A stretch of DNA of 64,000 nt from Ceratodon purpureus (GCA_014871385.1 CM026422.1:12760831-12824830), one strand, 5' to 3'. Shown: positions 10,533 to 22,767, counted from the stretch's first letter. The notes: generated from the letters alone by a model not told the origin. Made by a program: numbers and translations.

Positions 10533-12131
10533 ATGGCTTCCACATCCTTGGATGGCACAGGAGAGAGGAATACCAGCAGTGCCTTGCTTAGGATTAGCCA
10601 GGTGGTTCATGCTTTGGGGAGCACTCTCGAGGAGCTTCGGGAAGTAGAAACGGCATTGATGGGACAGGGTACTGCTGCTGGGGGCGATCATGGTGGAAGT
10701 AATGCAGGCTTTGTTTGCCTTGTTGCGGGCACGTTGAGGGAGATGGTGGGAAAGATGGTGTCTGACATCAACGAGAATCCAGAGGTCCGGAAGTTGCTGA
10801 TGATGATTCAGCAGCCCGTGCCTGGTGCTACAAATGATCGTCCTTTCTTGCAAGACTTTACGCCTACGGAACAGCCGTTTTCTGTGATTGGGAGAGCGCC
10901 CTCAGTTGAAACAGAGACAGTGTGCATTCCTCGCTGCTTAGATTATAGAGCATTGAAAAGGGTTGCACTAAGAAACGGAGTATCATGCAGACATTCCTGT
11001 AAACACCATCCAGAGCTTTTGGACCCATTTCTGTGGAGCACATTACCTGAGGATGTGGTAGAGCTTGTGTTTGCAAGACTATCCACTGGCAAGATCATTG
11101 CGCTTCGTGAGCAGTCGGCGATATGGTCGGCAATGGCAAAATCATCGAATTTCAGAGGAGTTTTCTCAGAAAGCCATCCGGAGATATTTGGACTTGTGAA
11201 TTGGGATAAGTATGGTAAACGCTTTTGGAATTTGACATATGATATCAAATCAAAGGAGTGGATGTGCCAAAAACTGGATGGTTTAAGTGAGGCTATTCGG
11301 GCTTCAGATTATGATCGCCACAGGGACTGGATGTTTGCTTCTGATGGAGGGCTAGTTTGTTTCGTTCCTCGGTGGGATTATTCGCCTTTTACCATTTTTG
11401 TGGGCAATCCGTTAACTGATGAGTGGAAAGCTTTGCCTCTGCTATCTCAGGCACGCAAGGATGCCTTGACGCTGGTCACGGTGGTGCAGCTTGTGGTGGA
11501 CGAGGATACAAAACGTTATCGAGTGATATTGGTGCGTCGCAAGCTAGGCCAAGGTGCCTGTGCTGCACAATACTTTGATTCCGAAACAGGTGAATGGAGC
11601 AGCATGGTGTCTGGTCTAGTCTATGGTGATTTTGGCCTACGGGGATCTAATATGAGTTCGACAGAGGGTTGGGAGAACCCCGTTGTTCACGATTGCACCA
11701 CAGGAATGACACACGAGCTTATTGACTACCTTTCTGGTGAACGTGATGTTGACTTCGGATGTTTTGCACTTGTCAAAGAGCGACTTTTCATGCTCGATAA
11801 GTCGAGGTTTCCGGATCCGCATGAGTTCATTGAGAGGTTCACAGTTTCAGAGTATGCATGGGAAACAAGCGTTTCCAAGGTGAGCAGAAAGAGGTTAATC
11901 GACTGCAACTTCCCTAGGGATTACCAAGGACATCTCTATGCTTGCAAGGGATTTTTACTTGGGATTGCGGATAATTGTGAAGAGGGTGATGATCATCATC
12001 AGCTTATCAGGCTTTATGATTTATCCGCGGAAAGGTGGCAAGAGCTTTCCATGGGTGATAATTGCAAATTCACAAACGAGGAGCTCAAGAATATTTTTAT
12101 GTGTGAGTTGAGATGGGATGCCGTTCCATGA
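10533..12131 (+). CDS. F-box protein with C-terminal beta-propeller-like region
   Basis: 532 codons in one exon. I start at the ATG in gcagcaATGGCT, a good plant initiation context; the frame stays open upstream but only to a GTG. Residues 1-160 are a variable N-terminus with a helical stretch around 15-95. Residues about 166-211 form the F-box (PFLWSTLPEDVVELVFARLS, with the Trp near residue 198). Residues 212-532 have the alternating strand pattern of F-box/kelch-type propellers (NPLTDEWKALPL, YDLSAERWQELSMG), without strong canonical kelch motifs. F-box proteins bring substrates to SCF ubiquitin ligases via SKP1; the substrate here is unknown. The gene converges with the kinase gene ending at 12773. 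Confidence 0.87.
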   Translation: MASTSLDGTGERNTSSALLRISQVVHALGSTLEELREVETALMGQGTAAGGDHGGSNAGFVCLVAGTLREMVGKMVSDINENPEVRKLLMMIQQPVPGATNDRPFLQDFTPTEQPFSVIGRAPSVETETVCIPRCLDYRALKRVALRNGVSCRHSCKHHPELLDPFLWSTLPEDVVELVFARLSTGKIIALREQSAIWSAMAKSSNFRGVFSESHPEIFGLVNWDKYGKRFWNLTYDIKSKEWMCQKLDGLSEAIRASDYDRHRDWMFASDGGLVCFVPRWDYSPFTIFVGNPLTDEWKALPLLSQARKDALTLVTVVQLVVDEDTKRYRVILVRRKLGQGACAAQYFDSETGEWSSMVSGLVYGDFGLRGSNMSSTEGWENPVVHDCTTGMTHELIDYLSGERDVDFGCFALVKERLFMLDKSRFPDPHEFIERFTVSEYAWETSVSKVSRKRLIDCNFPRDYQGHLYACKGFLLGIADNCEEGDDHHQLIRLYDLSAERWQELSMGDNCKFTNEELKNIFMCELRWDAVP

Positions 12132-12772
12132 GAAGTTTGACTGAAGTTCAGCAACGGGCATGTGCTTGTGAGGTTTTAGCAGTTTTTGGACATGATGCGA
12201 ACAAAATTGATGACATTTTTGAAACTGGTTGACTGAGAAGGTAGAATTTTGTGAAACTCTTTGTAAATTTTGTAGAAGCTCTACTCGAGCATTGGAAATG
12301 TACTGATACTAGTAGACCACTTATTTTATTTGGCGGCATATCCGGTGCCACTGGTCTAACTTTTCTAGATCCGAAAGAAGTTCTCGACACGTGTGCGACA
12401 GCAAGCACTTATCTGCAAAGAAGCCGAATGGAGTGATTTTTAATGCAAAAGATACGTGTATGTATGTTCCTTACATATCTTCGTAATTCAATTTAAAAAG
12501 ATCATCATTAATTATTCTCTATAAAATATATTGTAAATTCATCAAAATTGGCTTTAAAAATCCACCAAAAATTAGAATTTTACTTTTTTGAAATTGAAAC
12601 TTGGTATGCTTGAGTGGGATTGGCTAAGAATTGAGTGATAATTTTGCAAGATAACATGGACCAATTTTATTGTATCTTATTTACAAATGTTTGATTGCCT
12701 TAAAAAGGCATTATGTATCTTTGTTGTAGGCGACTGTACATCACAGAAATTTTACTAGTAACTAATGCAATA
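12132..12772. other. Shared 3' region between two convergent genes
   Basis: AT-rich sequence holding the 3' UTRs of the F-box gene (+) and the tandem kinase gene (-). No further gene seen. Confidence 0.5.
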
Positions 12773-14883
12773 CTAATGAGAACATTCTTGAAGCAGTTGC
12801 AGATGTTGTGGTAACAAGTTCCAGTCACCGTACAAAGCAGGAAGGAGCTGATTGCTGTGAGGCCTCAAGTTGGCTTCTGGGAGGCAGCACAACATGCCCA
12901 ACTGAAGCACCCGAGTGATCTGCTGTTTCATCACCTCATCATCGGTGCCATTTTCCCTGAAGAAAGCATCGATCATGTCTGCCCGGAGCCCTGTCTTGAG
13001 AATCGTTTCAGGAGGGCGTCTGAACACCATCTCCAACGCTATCACGCCGAAGCTGTACACGTCCGACTTCACGGAGGCAGCTTCCCAGCCTCCTGAGACC
13101 AACTCCGGAGCAACGTAAGGAGAGCTCACTTGCTCGTCGTCATCGAGAGGATGAGCCAGTTTTGCCGTCATGTGCTTATCCAGCATCACATTTTTGGGCT
13201 TAATGTTTCGATGCAGCACGCCTGGGTTCTCCTGACATCCGTTGTGAATGTGGTCCACGGCCGCTGCCACCCCTCGCAGAATCTCTAACCTCGATGACCA
13301 TGTCAGTGTTGTAGAGTAGAGATGGGTACTTAAGCAGCCGTGGTCCATGTAGTCGTAGACTAACAGAAGGTCCTGTTGCTCGTCACACCACCCTAGTAAT
13401 GGCATCAGGTTCCCGTGCCGCGATTTACCAATCAACGTGAGCAGCTTCACGTGGAGGTCCTCGCCTCTCGAGTTGGGAGTTGAGAACCTCTTGATGGCCA
13501 CAGTCTGATCTTTGATGAGGCCCTTGTAGCAAGAAGAGTCGCTTTCTTTGCAAAACTCTGAGAAGACGCTGAAGCCATTTGTAGCCTCCACGATCTCCGC
13601 GTAACTGTACCTGCGAGCACCCAGATTATCAGCGTAGTGGTCTGCTGGCTTTGGTAACGTACAAGCGACCGTGTGCCATCGTGAAGGTGGCAACGAGATG
13701 GTCCAGTCGCCGCGCAAGGCTTGCATGAGACGACTCGTCCAGGGCCGCAGTGGTGGATGCAGAAGCGTGCACAGCATCCCCAACTGCAACACGTTCATGA
13801 TCTGATGTTGGCAGTGCAGCTCTAAAAACGGGTCTATCACTTCCAGCAGCTGTCCCTTCTTGTACGCGCTCCACACCCACTCCACTAAATTCTCCTCCTC
13901 GTTCTCTTCCGAGTGCAACCCCTGTGGACGTCGCCCGCATACGACCTCCAGAGCCACCATACCGAAGCTGTAAACATCCGCTTTCTTTGTCAACTGGCCG
14001 TAGAGATACACCTCAGGCGCCATATACCCCAACGTTCCACCCACAGGCGTTGATGTCATTCTAGAGCAACTGTTGCCGATGGTGTGGCCTGCTAGGTGAG
14101 CCAGCCCAAAGTCTCCGAGCCTGGGTGTCATTTCAGCGTCCAGAAGCACGTTGCTGGGCTTGATGTCGCAGTGGAGAATGCACTTCTCCCATCCGCCGTG
14201 CAAGTACTCCAAAGCAGAGGCTATTCCTTGTAGAATCTGGAACCTAACCACAGTTCACAAGCATGAGTATAGCTTCATTTCATGATTCCAACAGATTCAG
14301 ATTCAAGTGTGTTTGCTTACCGAGTTTGCCACGTTAATGGACACGGTAGAGATGGATTAGCGAGTTTCTGATGCAAGTGCTGATCCAAGCTTCCCTTGGC
14401 CATGAACTCATACACGAGAAGGAGCTCATCTCCTTCGTGGCACCAGCCAAGTAAAGACGCCAGGTTGCGGTGGCGCAAGCGGCCGATACTCAGCACTTCC
14501 GCTAAGAATTCACGTTCGCCCTGTTTCGAGTTCTTCGCCATCCTCTTGATGGCCACCATGTTTTGATCCTCTTTTCCATTCGAGCCCTCCAGGACTACTC
14601 CCTTGTAAACGGAGCCAAATCCTCCTTTACCCAGCAGCTTCTCGTTGCTGAAGTCGTTCGTGGCCACCCTGAGCTCCTCGTAACTGAACTTGCGAGGACC
14701 AAAGTTGATAGCATCCAAATCTGACGATGACGATGCCCCCGAAAATGGGAGCACCGTCTTCGATCCAGCTCGCCTCTTCCTTCTTCGGTGCCTCACAAAG
14801 CAAATGATCACTCCCGCTAGTAGCCCAACTGACAGAACCACCCCAACATATTCCCACACAGTCATTTCTACTGTCAATACCAT
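12773..14883 (-). CDS. Membrane-anchored tandem kinase-pseudokinase receptor-like protein
   Basis: Two exons, 14883-14321 and 14243-12773, joined by a 77-bp GT-AG intron inside TWQTRFQILQGIA, giving 677 codons. The start is the ATG at 14883; a second ATG at 14865 is possible, and an upstream exon cannot be excluded because an acceptor-like tgttacag lies just upstream. Order: transmembrane helix (residues 10-30) followed by a basic stop-transfer RHRRRKRR; kinase 1 (about 75-365) with GKGGFG 85-90, VAIK Lys113, Glu129, HCD 212-214, DFG 232-234 and APE 263-265; kinase 2 (about 398-665) with VAIK Lys439 and APE 566-568, but HRN at 532-534, no DFG (LAHP at 550-553) and no glycine loop. Kinase 1 looks active and non-RD; kinase 2 looks like a pseudokinase. 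Sequence style is that of lectin-type receptor kinases, yet no lectin ectodomain is visible. Confidence 0.9.
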
Positions 14884-17691
14884 GGTTATGAGCCAATTCT
14901 CCCTGCTGTAACATGCGAGACAAAACCCCTCCCCAGCAAAATATTGAAACACAAACCAGTTGTACAAAACCAATATGCCACCCAAATTCAAAACAAGTTG
15001 CTGTAAAGGCGCAACAACGTAAGCATGGATGTACCATCACTTAAAGTTCATGGAGATCATGGCACAGCTTAACATAGTTGAACTGTACTAGTTCCAAATC
15101 GTGACATCACACGATGCGTTGTAACAAAGATACTAGACACGCACACATTCCAGTTTCCTCAATGAATTCGAAAAGCAAAATCTCAAGACGAAATATCTAA
15201 ACTGATCTTTTATATAAATGTTATAGACAAAGCTGTGAAATGTGGAAGAATGATCACATGGTGTACGTATCTTTGATCTTCTGAGAAACTGGCTCATCGT
15301 GGTGATGAACTGCATGTCTATGCAAGCTAACATCATCAAGCATAACAATCCTAATGTTCCAACCAATTGAAGAGGGTAACAGCATGAACTGTGTCTATAT
15401 CTGTTCCAACAATGACGATGGCTTCAAATTTGGGTAGGAACTTACATAACAGACCCAGCATGGCTTGCTCGAAATCACCAAGTAGGACTTTGTGGAGACT
15501 TGAAGCCATTTGCATCATCCATGGGTTTAAAGCAATATCTCAAAGTAGCAAGATGATTTCACTAGTCACTAGTGCAAGACACCATGGAATCACGAGTTTC
15601 AAAAGGCTAAATTACATTAGAATTTAAATAGAACAATTCAATTCAGTGAAGATCATTGACTTACCATTTCGCCATTTCCGGATTGACAGATGGTCGGGCT
15701 CCACTTCTTCGAGAAGACAAAGCTCTCAGCACCAATTTTAGGGTATGCTTGATTCGAGTGAGCTCCAGAAATTGTTTGCGAAGGAAACTAGGCAATCCTA
15801 AAACCCTAAATTTTGCTTTAAACACAATTCAACCTGCTTTGAGATTCTGAGATCCCTCCGGTATTGCACTCACGGACATGTTCATAATGGACCTTAAACC
15901 CTAAACCCTGAGCCCAGGATGCATTGAGCAATAGGGTAACTTGGAAGTCCCTTGGGAATGGGAATGCTTCAATAAGAATTTAAAGCTTGCCACATCTGAA
16001 ATGATATTGACATTGAAGATAGGCTGTTGTATTATACATGTATTATACATGTAGTACTCCGTAGTATGATATGCACCATTATGAGGATATATAGTGGGAT
16101 GCATAGCCGAATAATTGGTTTGTTGATGCACACATGTTTGAGAGGCATGAGTGTGATATGCTCCCGGTACACTCCAAGATTTTATGTATTTGTTTGTGTT
16201 TCATAAATGTTACGTAAAATTTTGTAAGGCATTTTTTTGGGGATAAGGTATAGATTATCCACGATGTGTTCTTTACATGTCATAAAAAAGTACAAGGTTG
16301 TCGTCATGTAGCCTTACATAGGAAACAAGTGCAAGGTAAATGCCCAGACAAAAGAGGTCAGATTACATGTGTAAAGGTCCTCCTAAATGAAGTGAAGAAT
16401 TGCGGCCAATTCTTTACGTTTTAAAAATGCTCATAGATCTACAAGGGTTCATATATTAAGGCATGTAGATTATTAACCGCATTAGTAGCACTCCTATCAA
16501 TTGATGTGGCCCAATCCCAGAGTCTCCTTCTATGTGGGTATGACCAAATACTTTCCTTGTATGTGCCTTATGTTCAATAGGGTCTGACCAAACAAGTTCA
16601 TCTATATTCAACAAAAAAAGTTTGTGAACATATTTCTCTATGCATTGCAAACCCTTTGTTTATGCAATATTCAAGTCAACTCACAGTTGTCAATAGAAAG
16701 CAGCATTCAACAAATGTAAGCAATATGAGAGGGAAGCATTCAACTTCTAAACGTGTCAAACATAGAAAAATAACATTTTAGACTCACAAGCTCAAACTTT
16801 GAAAAGCCAACACTTCTTCATTGAAAGTCCGTTTTTGACAAAATCACATGGGTTGAGTTCCAAATCAAGTCTAGTTTGTGCAGCAAAGATAGCACATCCA
16901 TCCAAGAAAGTATGAATCTATGGCATGCATTTTAGTAAAGGTAGCTTTTGTTTTTGGGTTTTCAAATATGGGGCATGTTTTACCATTGCAAGCAAATCAT
17001 GTGAAATCGAATTTAGTTATTATTTGAATATTTAGGTATTGGATTTGCAATGATGTTTCTATACTAAAATAATTGAAAAAAATACATGGTTTTTGAAGAG
17101 GTGTTTCTCCTTCATCCACCATTGGATTTCAACTTTGTTTATTGAGATGAGTTCCAATTTGAATGTAGTTTTTGTAATAAAAACCTTAAATCCATCCAAG
17201 ATGTGAGGAAGTTATGGCATTCATTTTTGTGCAAGCACTATGGTTTTAGATATTTTTTTCTTTGTAAATTTTCGGGCAATTTTCACCATTGCAAGGCAAG
17301 GTAATTTTTCTTCTTGTTTTTTTTTTATTCGAGTGTGTTATTGAGTTGAAGGTAAACATTTTTATGTTTATCTTCAAAGTCTGTCAACCATTTTTATTTC
17401 AAAGTAAAATATGAAATTTTGTGAGTTTTTTTAGTACTAATACATTATGATCTTGCAATCTTTGAGGCCTCAAGAATCAAAATTTGACCTACATGACCTA
17501 CTCTAAGTCTACTACAAGATAGTACGGTTGAGATCTGAATAACTTATCGTCATTTCCATCTATAATATGTTTTTTTAAAATGTGTTTTTTGGCTAAAAAT
17601 AGGCTGGGATGTTTAGAGGATAAGCTTCTAATAGCAATGACAAATACTTGCATCAAGAAATTGTAACTTGCATTTGTTTACAAGTTTGACT
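14884..17691. other. Upstream region of the tandem kinase gene and spacer
   Basis: No supported gene. A minus-strand frame at about 15526-15367 reads fairly naturally (MMQMASSLHKVLLGDFEQAM onward, about 55 codons) and could be an exon or micro-ORF, but has no homology I know. A telomere-like box, AAACCCTAAACCCTG, lies at 15896-15910; such teloboxes are common near plant 5' regions. Beyond 16.1 kb the sequence is AT-rich without features. Confidence 0.35.
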
Positions 17692-18020
17692 TAAGGTAGC
17701 AGCACCCATAACCGTGACTTTAAGGGTTTTGAACATGCTCACTACTAATAGACATCCAAAAAATTACAAGATTCTGTTAGCAAGAGAAAAATAACTCCAA
17801 TGCCCTTTAGAATGTATTATTTGGACATTGTATGAATAGGTTATGAATTTTTAAAGTGTTTACCTTTCATGCACTTAAAACCGACCCTAGGGGTCTCCTA
17901 AGGTCTGATGTTCAGATGTGGTACATCCTAGTGATCATGTCTATTTATTTTTCAAGATTTTTCTAGATTTTAGATGGGACGGTTATGGGGACAGTCACGG
18001 TTATGGGTGCTGCTACCTTA
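17692..18020. mobile_element. TAAGGTAG-family MITE, 329 bp
   Basis: The left end TAAGGTAGCAGCACCCATAA and its exact inverse at the right end (ending 18020) continue identical for about 27 bases (to CCGTGACT). TA at each outer edge fits a TA target duplication, as in Tc1/mariner-like MITEs. The interior matches parts of the element at 21375-22565 (attatttggacatt, gaataggttatgaattttt). No transposase. Confidence 0.85.
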
Positions 18021-18092
18021 CATGTATACAATCAGCTCCCTCCTCTATAACAACCTCCCTTATAACATCATTTTACTATAACAGGCTCGAAA

Positions 18093-18370
18093 CAAGAGTA
18101 TTGTTTTTCACTGATAGCCAAACTGTTAATGATTCTAAAACAGAAACTGATCAGCCGCTTTTGTTTGTGGAAGATCAAATTATATTAACTTGAAACGCTC
18201 GTAATTCACGAGCTTTTGCTGTTCCAAGTACTTAGAAAATGGAAGAAGTTTTTTCTTTGAACTGAAGTCATTTTTTCTATGCAATTCAGCTGTATGATTC
18301 TGCAATCATTTAGGGACTAATAGCAACTCGAAAAAATGTGTTGAGAGAAGTATTTTCATAATTCAAAAGT
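18093..18370 (+). repeat. Second copy of the 824-1102 segment
   Basis: Same orientation as the copy beside the LEC14B-like gene and only slightly diverged. Just left of it (18027-18060) is CAATCAGCTCCCTCCTCTATAACAAC preceded by TA, i.e. CAATCAGCTCCCTCCTCTAT and following bases, reminiscent of a pogo-type terminus. This allows a capture event, but no matching right terminus was found. Confidence 0.8.
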
Positions 18371-21300
18371 GGAAATTACCATACTAAGGAGAATTCCTAG
18401 CCCGTTCCAACGTTCCAACCCCCGACAATAAAACCTTGCCCTCGTCTTCATGACTGGCAAGCTCCCCTTACTCCTCCCCTTCTCTCCCTCCACAATTCTA
18501 ATTTTGGGAGGCATGTGGCTCCTTTTAAAGTGGTAGTCTCTGCATTCACTCGTGAGATTACCTCAACAATTTTGTAATTAGAAGTCAAGCGAATTTGACT
18601 ATTTCTCTGATTCGCAGAGAGCTCCAAGAGAGGTGGAGAGGCTCACAAGATTAGGGTTCCATATGGTGCAGAGTGTGTCTCTTCTTTATATACCCGGACT
18701 CTTGTTTAATGTAAATTTGAAATTTTGGATGAAACTAGGGACCGTGAAATAGTCTAAGGGATCCAGTTGGTCAATTTTAGTTAATTTATACATCTTTTTA
18801 ATTTTTCTTTGTCAAGAAAATATTTGTAGGGGGCCTTTTGCCCCCTCCAATGGGTGTCCAGTTTGTAGAGCCTTTATCATTAAACTGAAGTATATAATGT
18901 GGGAATGGGCATGTGCTTCTTTGTAACCCTAATCATGTAACAGCTTTCCAGTTCTCGCGGAGTTCTTTTCCAATTATAATAGCAGTTAGACTTCTTTTGA
19001 CTTCCAAATACAATAACACCTAGATTACCTTGGCTGTGGTTGTGCACACTCTTGGGCTCCGGACTTTTGGATTAAAACAAAGGCAAGGTTTATTGCCAGG
19101 GCGTTTAAATAATGTTTGTTTGAAAAATGATGATAATTTCTTTCTAGACAACCTTAGGAAGATTCTTCATTTTAAGTTTAAAGATTTACAAGAAAATATT
19201 AGTAACAACATTGATGAATCCATTTATGTAGATGAAACCTAAAATTATAAAATTGTTGATCAATCTACTCTATCTGTGAGCTCCACAATAAGTTCATCAA
19301 AACAGAATTAATATATGTTTAAAGTTTGAGGATTGCATTTATCCCTACTTTTAGATAAAAAACCAAGCATGAACTTATACGAATTTGAATAATTTTTTTT
19401 AGTAGTAATTAATGTTTGTCATATGTAAAATTAAATGTAGTTATAATGTCTAATTGTTTGGCATCCAAATTTTCGATATTTTTCTTTGAAGAACAATTTT
19501 TCCTTCGTTTTACACTAACCACAATGAAGTTTGTTTGATTTAATTTCAACTGGAATGTGAGCTTTGAGGTAAACTCTTAACGTAAGTAAAGAAGTTAAGA
19601 TTTGGCAAGCTTTTCAATTCAAAAGAGTCTAATTTGGGTTTTTCCTTAGGAAAATGTGGACTATTTTGCATGTTTGGATTTTTTTAGCCTTTATTTTGTA
19701 CAAGTGTGTGTTTAAGATGATTTTAAATAAATTCATAGTTGAATTTTTATTTCAAAATATTTAGAAATTGAATAAAAATTAGAAAATTAGAAAATTAGAA
19801 AATTATGAAAACAAAAAATAAAATTTAAAAAACTAAAAAAATTAGTCTTTTCAATATTTTGTTATTGTTAAGCCATTTAAGGTCATTTTTACTGATTCAT
19901 TTGCTAAAAAAAATTTAAGAAACTCAGTTTTTAGAAGCAAATCCTATTTTTTCAGAAAAATAAATATTTGTTTGCCAGGTCGTGAACCTGCTACGGTGTT
20001 ACGGTACACTAGTGCATCTAACACTTCTGGCACCCATTGCAGAAGGTCACATGAATTTTTCTACAAAATTGCCAGGTGAATGGTACAACATCTTTGATCC
20101 GGAATCTTCTGATTGTATACCCATGGGCAGGCCTTCTGGGAAATGAAAGTTACATGGTCTGGTTATTCCAGGAAAAAGAGAACAGAAACTGCCACCATTC
20201 TGGAATGCACGAGATTTCTTTGTGTAGTTGGAGGGACAATACCTGTTCAATCTTCACTCGAGATTGAATGAAGAGTTTTGCAGGTTGGCCTGGAGCTTGG
20301 AGTAGTACCTTATTCAGCAGAGTTGATGGAGAAGATGATTGTTTCTCTGGTCTAGTGTGCAGGTTTGAACCGGGTCTCTTTCTTTCGTCGCAATGAGGGT
20401 GGCTCTGATGCCAAGTTCAGAGGCCAGACTTGGTTGGGTTCATTTTTCTTGCCCTGCCCTGCCCGTTTTGGAGTTCCATAGTCTTTTTTAGAAACATTTG
20501 GCTAAATTTAGAGCATATGGTCCTAAATCACCTAATGTAGCCACGTGAAGTTCAAGTAGGGCCCTGCTCCAACATAATAATAGGAGTAGGGCTTTGCCCT
20601 ACCCCTCTTAAGCCCCCTCTCGAGCCTCTCCTCCGAGCCACACTTGTGGGGATTTTCAGACGAATTTGTTTGAATCCGATGTATGTCCTTCCATTGTGAT
20701 AGAGGTCCTTATTCTGGCCAAAAACAAGCTTATAGTTATATTAGAGGATGAAATAGCCAATGAAAATATTATCCATGTGATACAAGTATAGATGGAATTA
20801 TACCCGAGTGATTATAAATGTTTTGAAGTACTCCATTTTGGATTTTGCATTAAAATTCCTAGAAATATCCATATTTGGAATATAAATGTTTTCCATCAAC
20901 AGATGTTCACTACTTCCATCAAAAAGTGTCATTCTCATGCATTTCAATTTTTTTTTTCAGAAAAGAAGAACCTAGCTTCTTTATCAATTTTTTTTTCAAT
21001 TATCTAGTCAAGACTTGATATTCAACTATACCTTTTCCATGTTTTTGGCACTAAAATGTCAAAAGTTGCTTGCACGGTGCTTCATTTAAGCCCAGCCTCA
21101 GTGTCAATGTAGCTGCATACAATCATTGAATTTTGTCTTAAATTTTTTCCTTCTTCTGGCTCTTTCTGTTGTGTATGATTTGCATTTCTGTTACTTCAAC
21201 TCTCAAGATGTACATCTTCAAACCAGCAACAAAAGTTTGGCCTGTTTTCTTACAAGTTTCCGCAAGCCTATCAGTTCCGTAAGGGGCAGTTTCTAAAGAG

Positions 21301-21374
21301 ACTTGGAGTTGAAGTGGATGTGCCATCGCTGGGTCCAACCGTCCAACCTGTTCCCTAGGCAATTTCAATTTGCA
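18371..21374. other. AT-rich spacer with a truncated TACCGTA-type element
   Basis: No gene recognised. 19840-20006 is about 70 percent similar to the right part of the MITE at 25264-25542 (shared atattttgttatt, catttaaggtcattt, aacctgct, ttacggta) and ends at the same terminus. Its left end is not recognisable. A TTGGCATCAGAGCC string on the minus strand at 20401-20414 resembles the tRNA-Met primer-binding site of plant LTR retrotransposons with one mismatch, but no LTRs were found around it. Confidence 0.4.
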
Positions 21375-22565
21375 TAAGGTAGCAATACCTGTAAGCGTGA
21401 CTTTAAGAGTTTTAAGCATGTTATCTATTCATAAAATTTTCAAAATTTAGGCTCTCTTTACACTAGAAACCATAAGTCATGGAGAAAATCAGCCAAGGGT
21501 CATGGCTCATTCTTGAGAAGTCCAACTCTAAATTTGACATTCTTTGGATATAGTGTAAAGTGATAATGGGCCTATAAACAATGTGGTCAATTTTTTAATA
21601 CATTTTCTAATATAAGGTTGTAAAATAGTATTAAAAAAATGAAAACGATTGGCTCTGAGAATTTTGGCCAAATGGCCTTTGGGATTTTTAGTCACGCCCA
21701 TACAACAAATGGCCTTTAGGATTTTTAGTCAGACCCACTTGTTGAGGTGGGCCTGATTAAAAATCCAGAGGTCTTCAAAAATGTGCCTTTTTGCTGCCAC
21801 CAAGGACAAAAGTGCTGTCCATGTCATTTTCTCCTCATTTCGACCTTCAGCTAAAATTTTGGGTGTAAAGTGACATTTCTTGGTCCTCTCAATTTCTAGG
21901 CACGTCATTGGCTGAAAATTCTTTTTTCATAGCCTTTCACCTCTAGTGTAAAGGGGCCCTTAGTGGACTAGACTAGTAAGAGAAATATAATTCTAGTGCA
22001 CTTCAATATGAATTATTTGGACATTTAAGTATGAATAAGTTATAAATTTTTGAAGAATTTACCATAAATACACCTATGCCGACTCTAAGGTTTGATGCTC
22101 AAATCTAATACATGCTTAGAATCATATCTATTCACTTCTCAAATTTCCTGAATTTTAGAAGGGACTCTTTTAGGCAAGAGGAAGAAGAACTCCGGCCCCG
22201 AAAGGGCCGACGTGAATATAGTGTTTGTTTGTTCTATCCACTAATCCGATGGCCGATGGACAAAGGATAATGAATCTAGAGCTACTCCCCCCTTTCGAAG
22301 GTAAACACTTTTCTACAATAAGTGCCTCTAGGCTAAGTGCCTTAAAGACAATCGACATGTCATCTCCCCCAAGGTCTTTTTGGGTGCCCATGCAATGAGG
22401 TCTCAAGACCCCCCACCATAGTTGGGTGGACTATGGTAGTAAACACCACGTCGGCATAGGGATTCGAACTCACAACCACCTCTCCGGTGCGCCAAGACTC
22501 AGACCACTTCACCACGGCCGTGGTACCTTCCCGGCAAGAGGATACTTATAGGTGTTGCTACCTTA
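21375..22565. mobile_element. TAAGGTAG-family element interrupted by a SINE
   Basis: Left end TAAGGTAGCAATACCTGTAA; right end, read inward from 22565, TAAGGTAGCAACACCTATAA. The total is 1191 bp, of which 360 bp is the SINE plus one copy of its target duplication, leaving about 831 bp for the original element. Parts of the interior match the 329-bp element at 17692-18020, so the short one is probably a deletion derivative. No transposase frame remains. Confidence 0.8.
22183..22532 (-). mobile_element. tRNA-derived SINE with 10-bp target-site duplication
   Basis: On the minus strand the head begins near 22532. It has an RNA polymerase III A box, TGGTGAAGTGG, at 22514-22504 and a B box, AGTTCGAATC, at 22470-22461, spaced as in a tRNA. 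The body of about 270 bp has no coding capacity and the tail ends GAGTTCTTCT. The direct repeat GGCAAGAGGA occurs on both sides (22173-22182 and 22533-22542). The head resembles a tRNA-Ser/Leu type, but the parent tRNA cannot be fixed by eye. It sits inside the TAAGGTAG element, so it is the younger insertion. Confidence 0.88.
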
Positions 22566-22767
22566 GAGTGCGCGCTTGAGCCTGCAATTGCATATCCCTT
22601 CTAGCTCTAGATCCCCATAAAAACCTGCCCCTAACGGGACTTTTGAGTAGCAAGGTTGAGTGCAAGGGTCTCCAAAAGTTATGTGGATTATTTCTACATG
22701 AACATAAGGTAGCGGGACCAGTTGGCGCCCGGGTTGTATTTCCGCCCCTCACTGTTTGGACGCTATA

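Noticed and set aside
10305..10853. 182-codon minus-strand frame antisense to the F-box gene
   Set aside because: Low-complexity Ser/His/Gln text with no domain; shadow of the sense coding frame.
15391..15850. Plus-strand frames of 78 and 64 codons beside the telomere-like box
   Set aside because: No ATG-supported start or homology; composition not coding-like.
20401..20414. Primer-binding-site-like string of an LTR retrotransposon (minus strand)
   Set aside because: No LTR pair, polypurine tract or pol-like frame found around it; a 14-base match can be chance.
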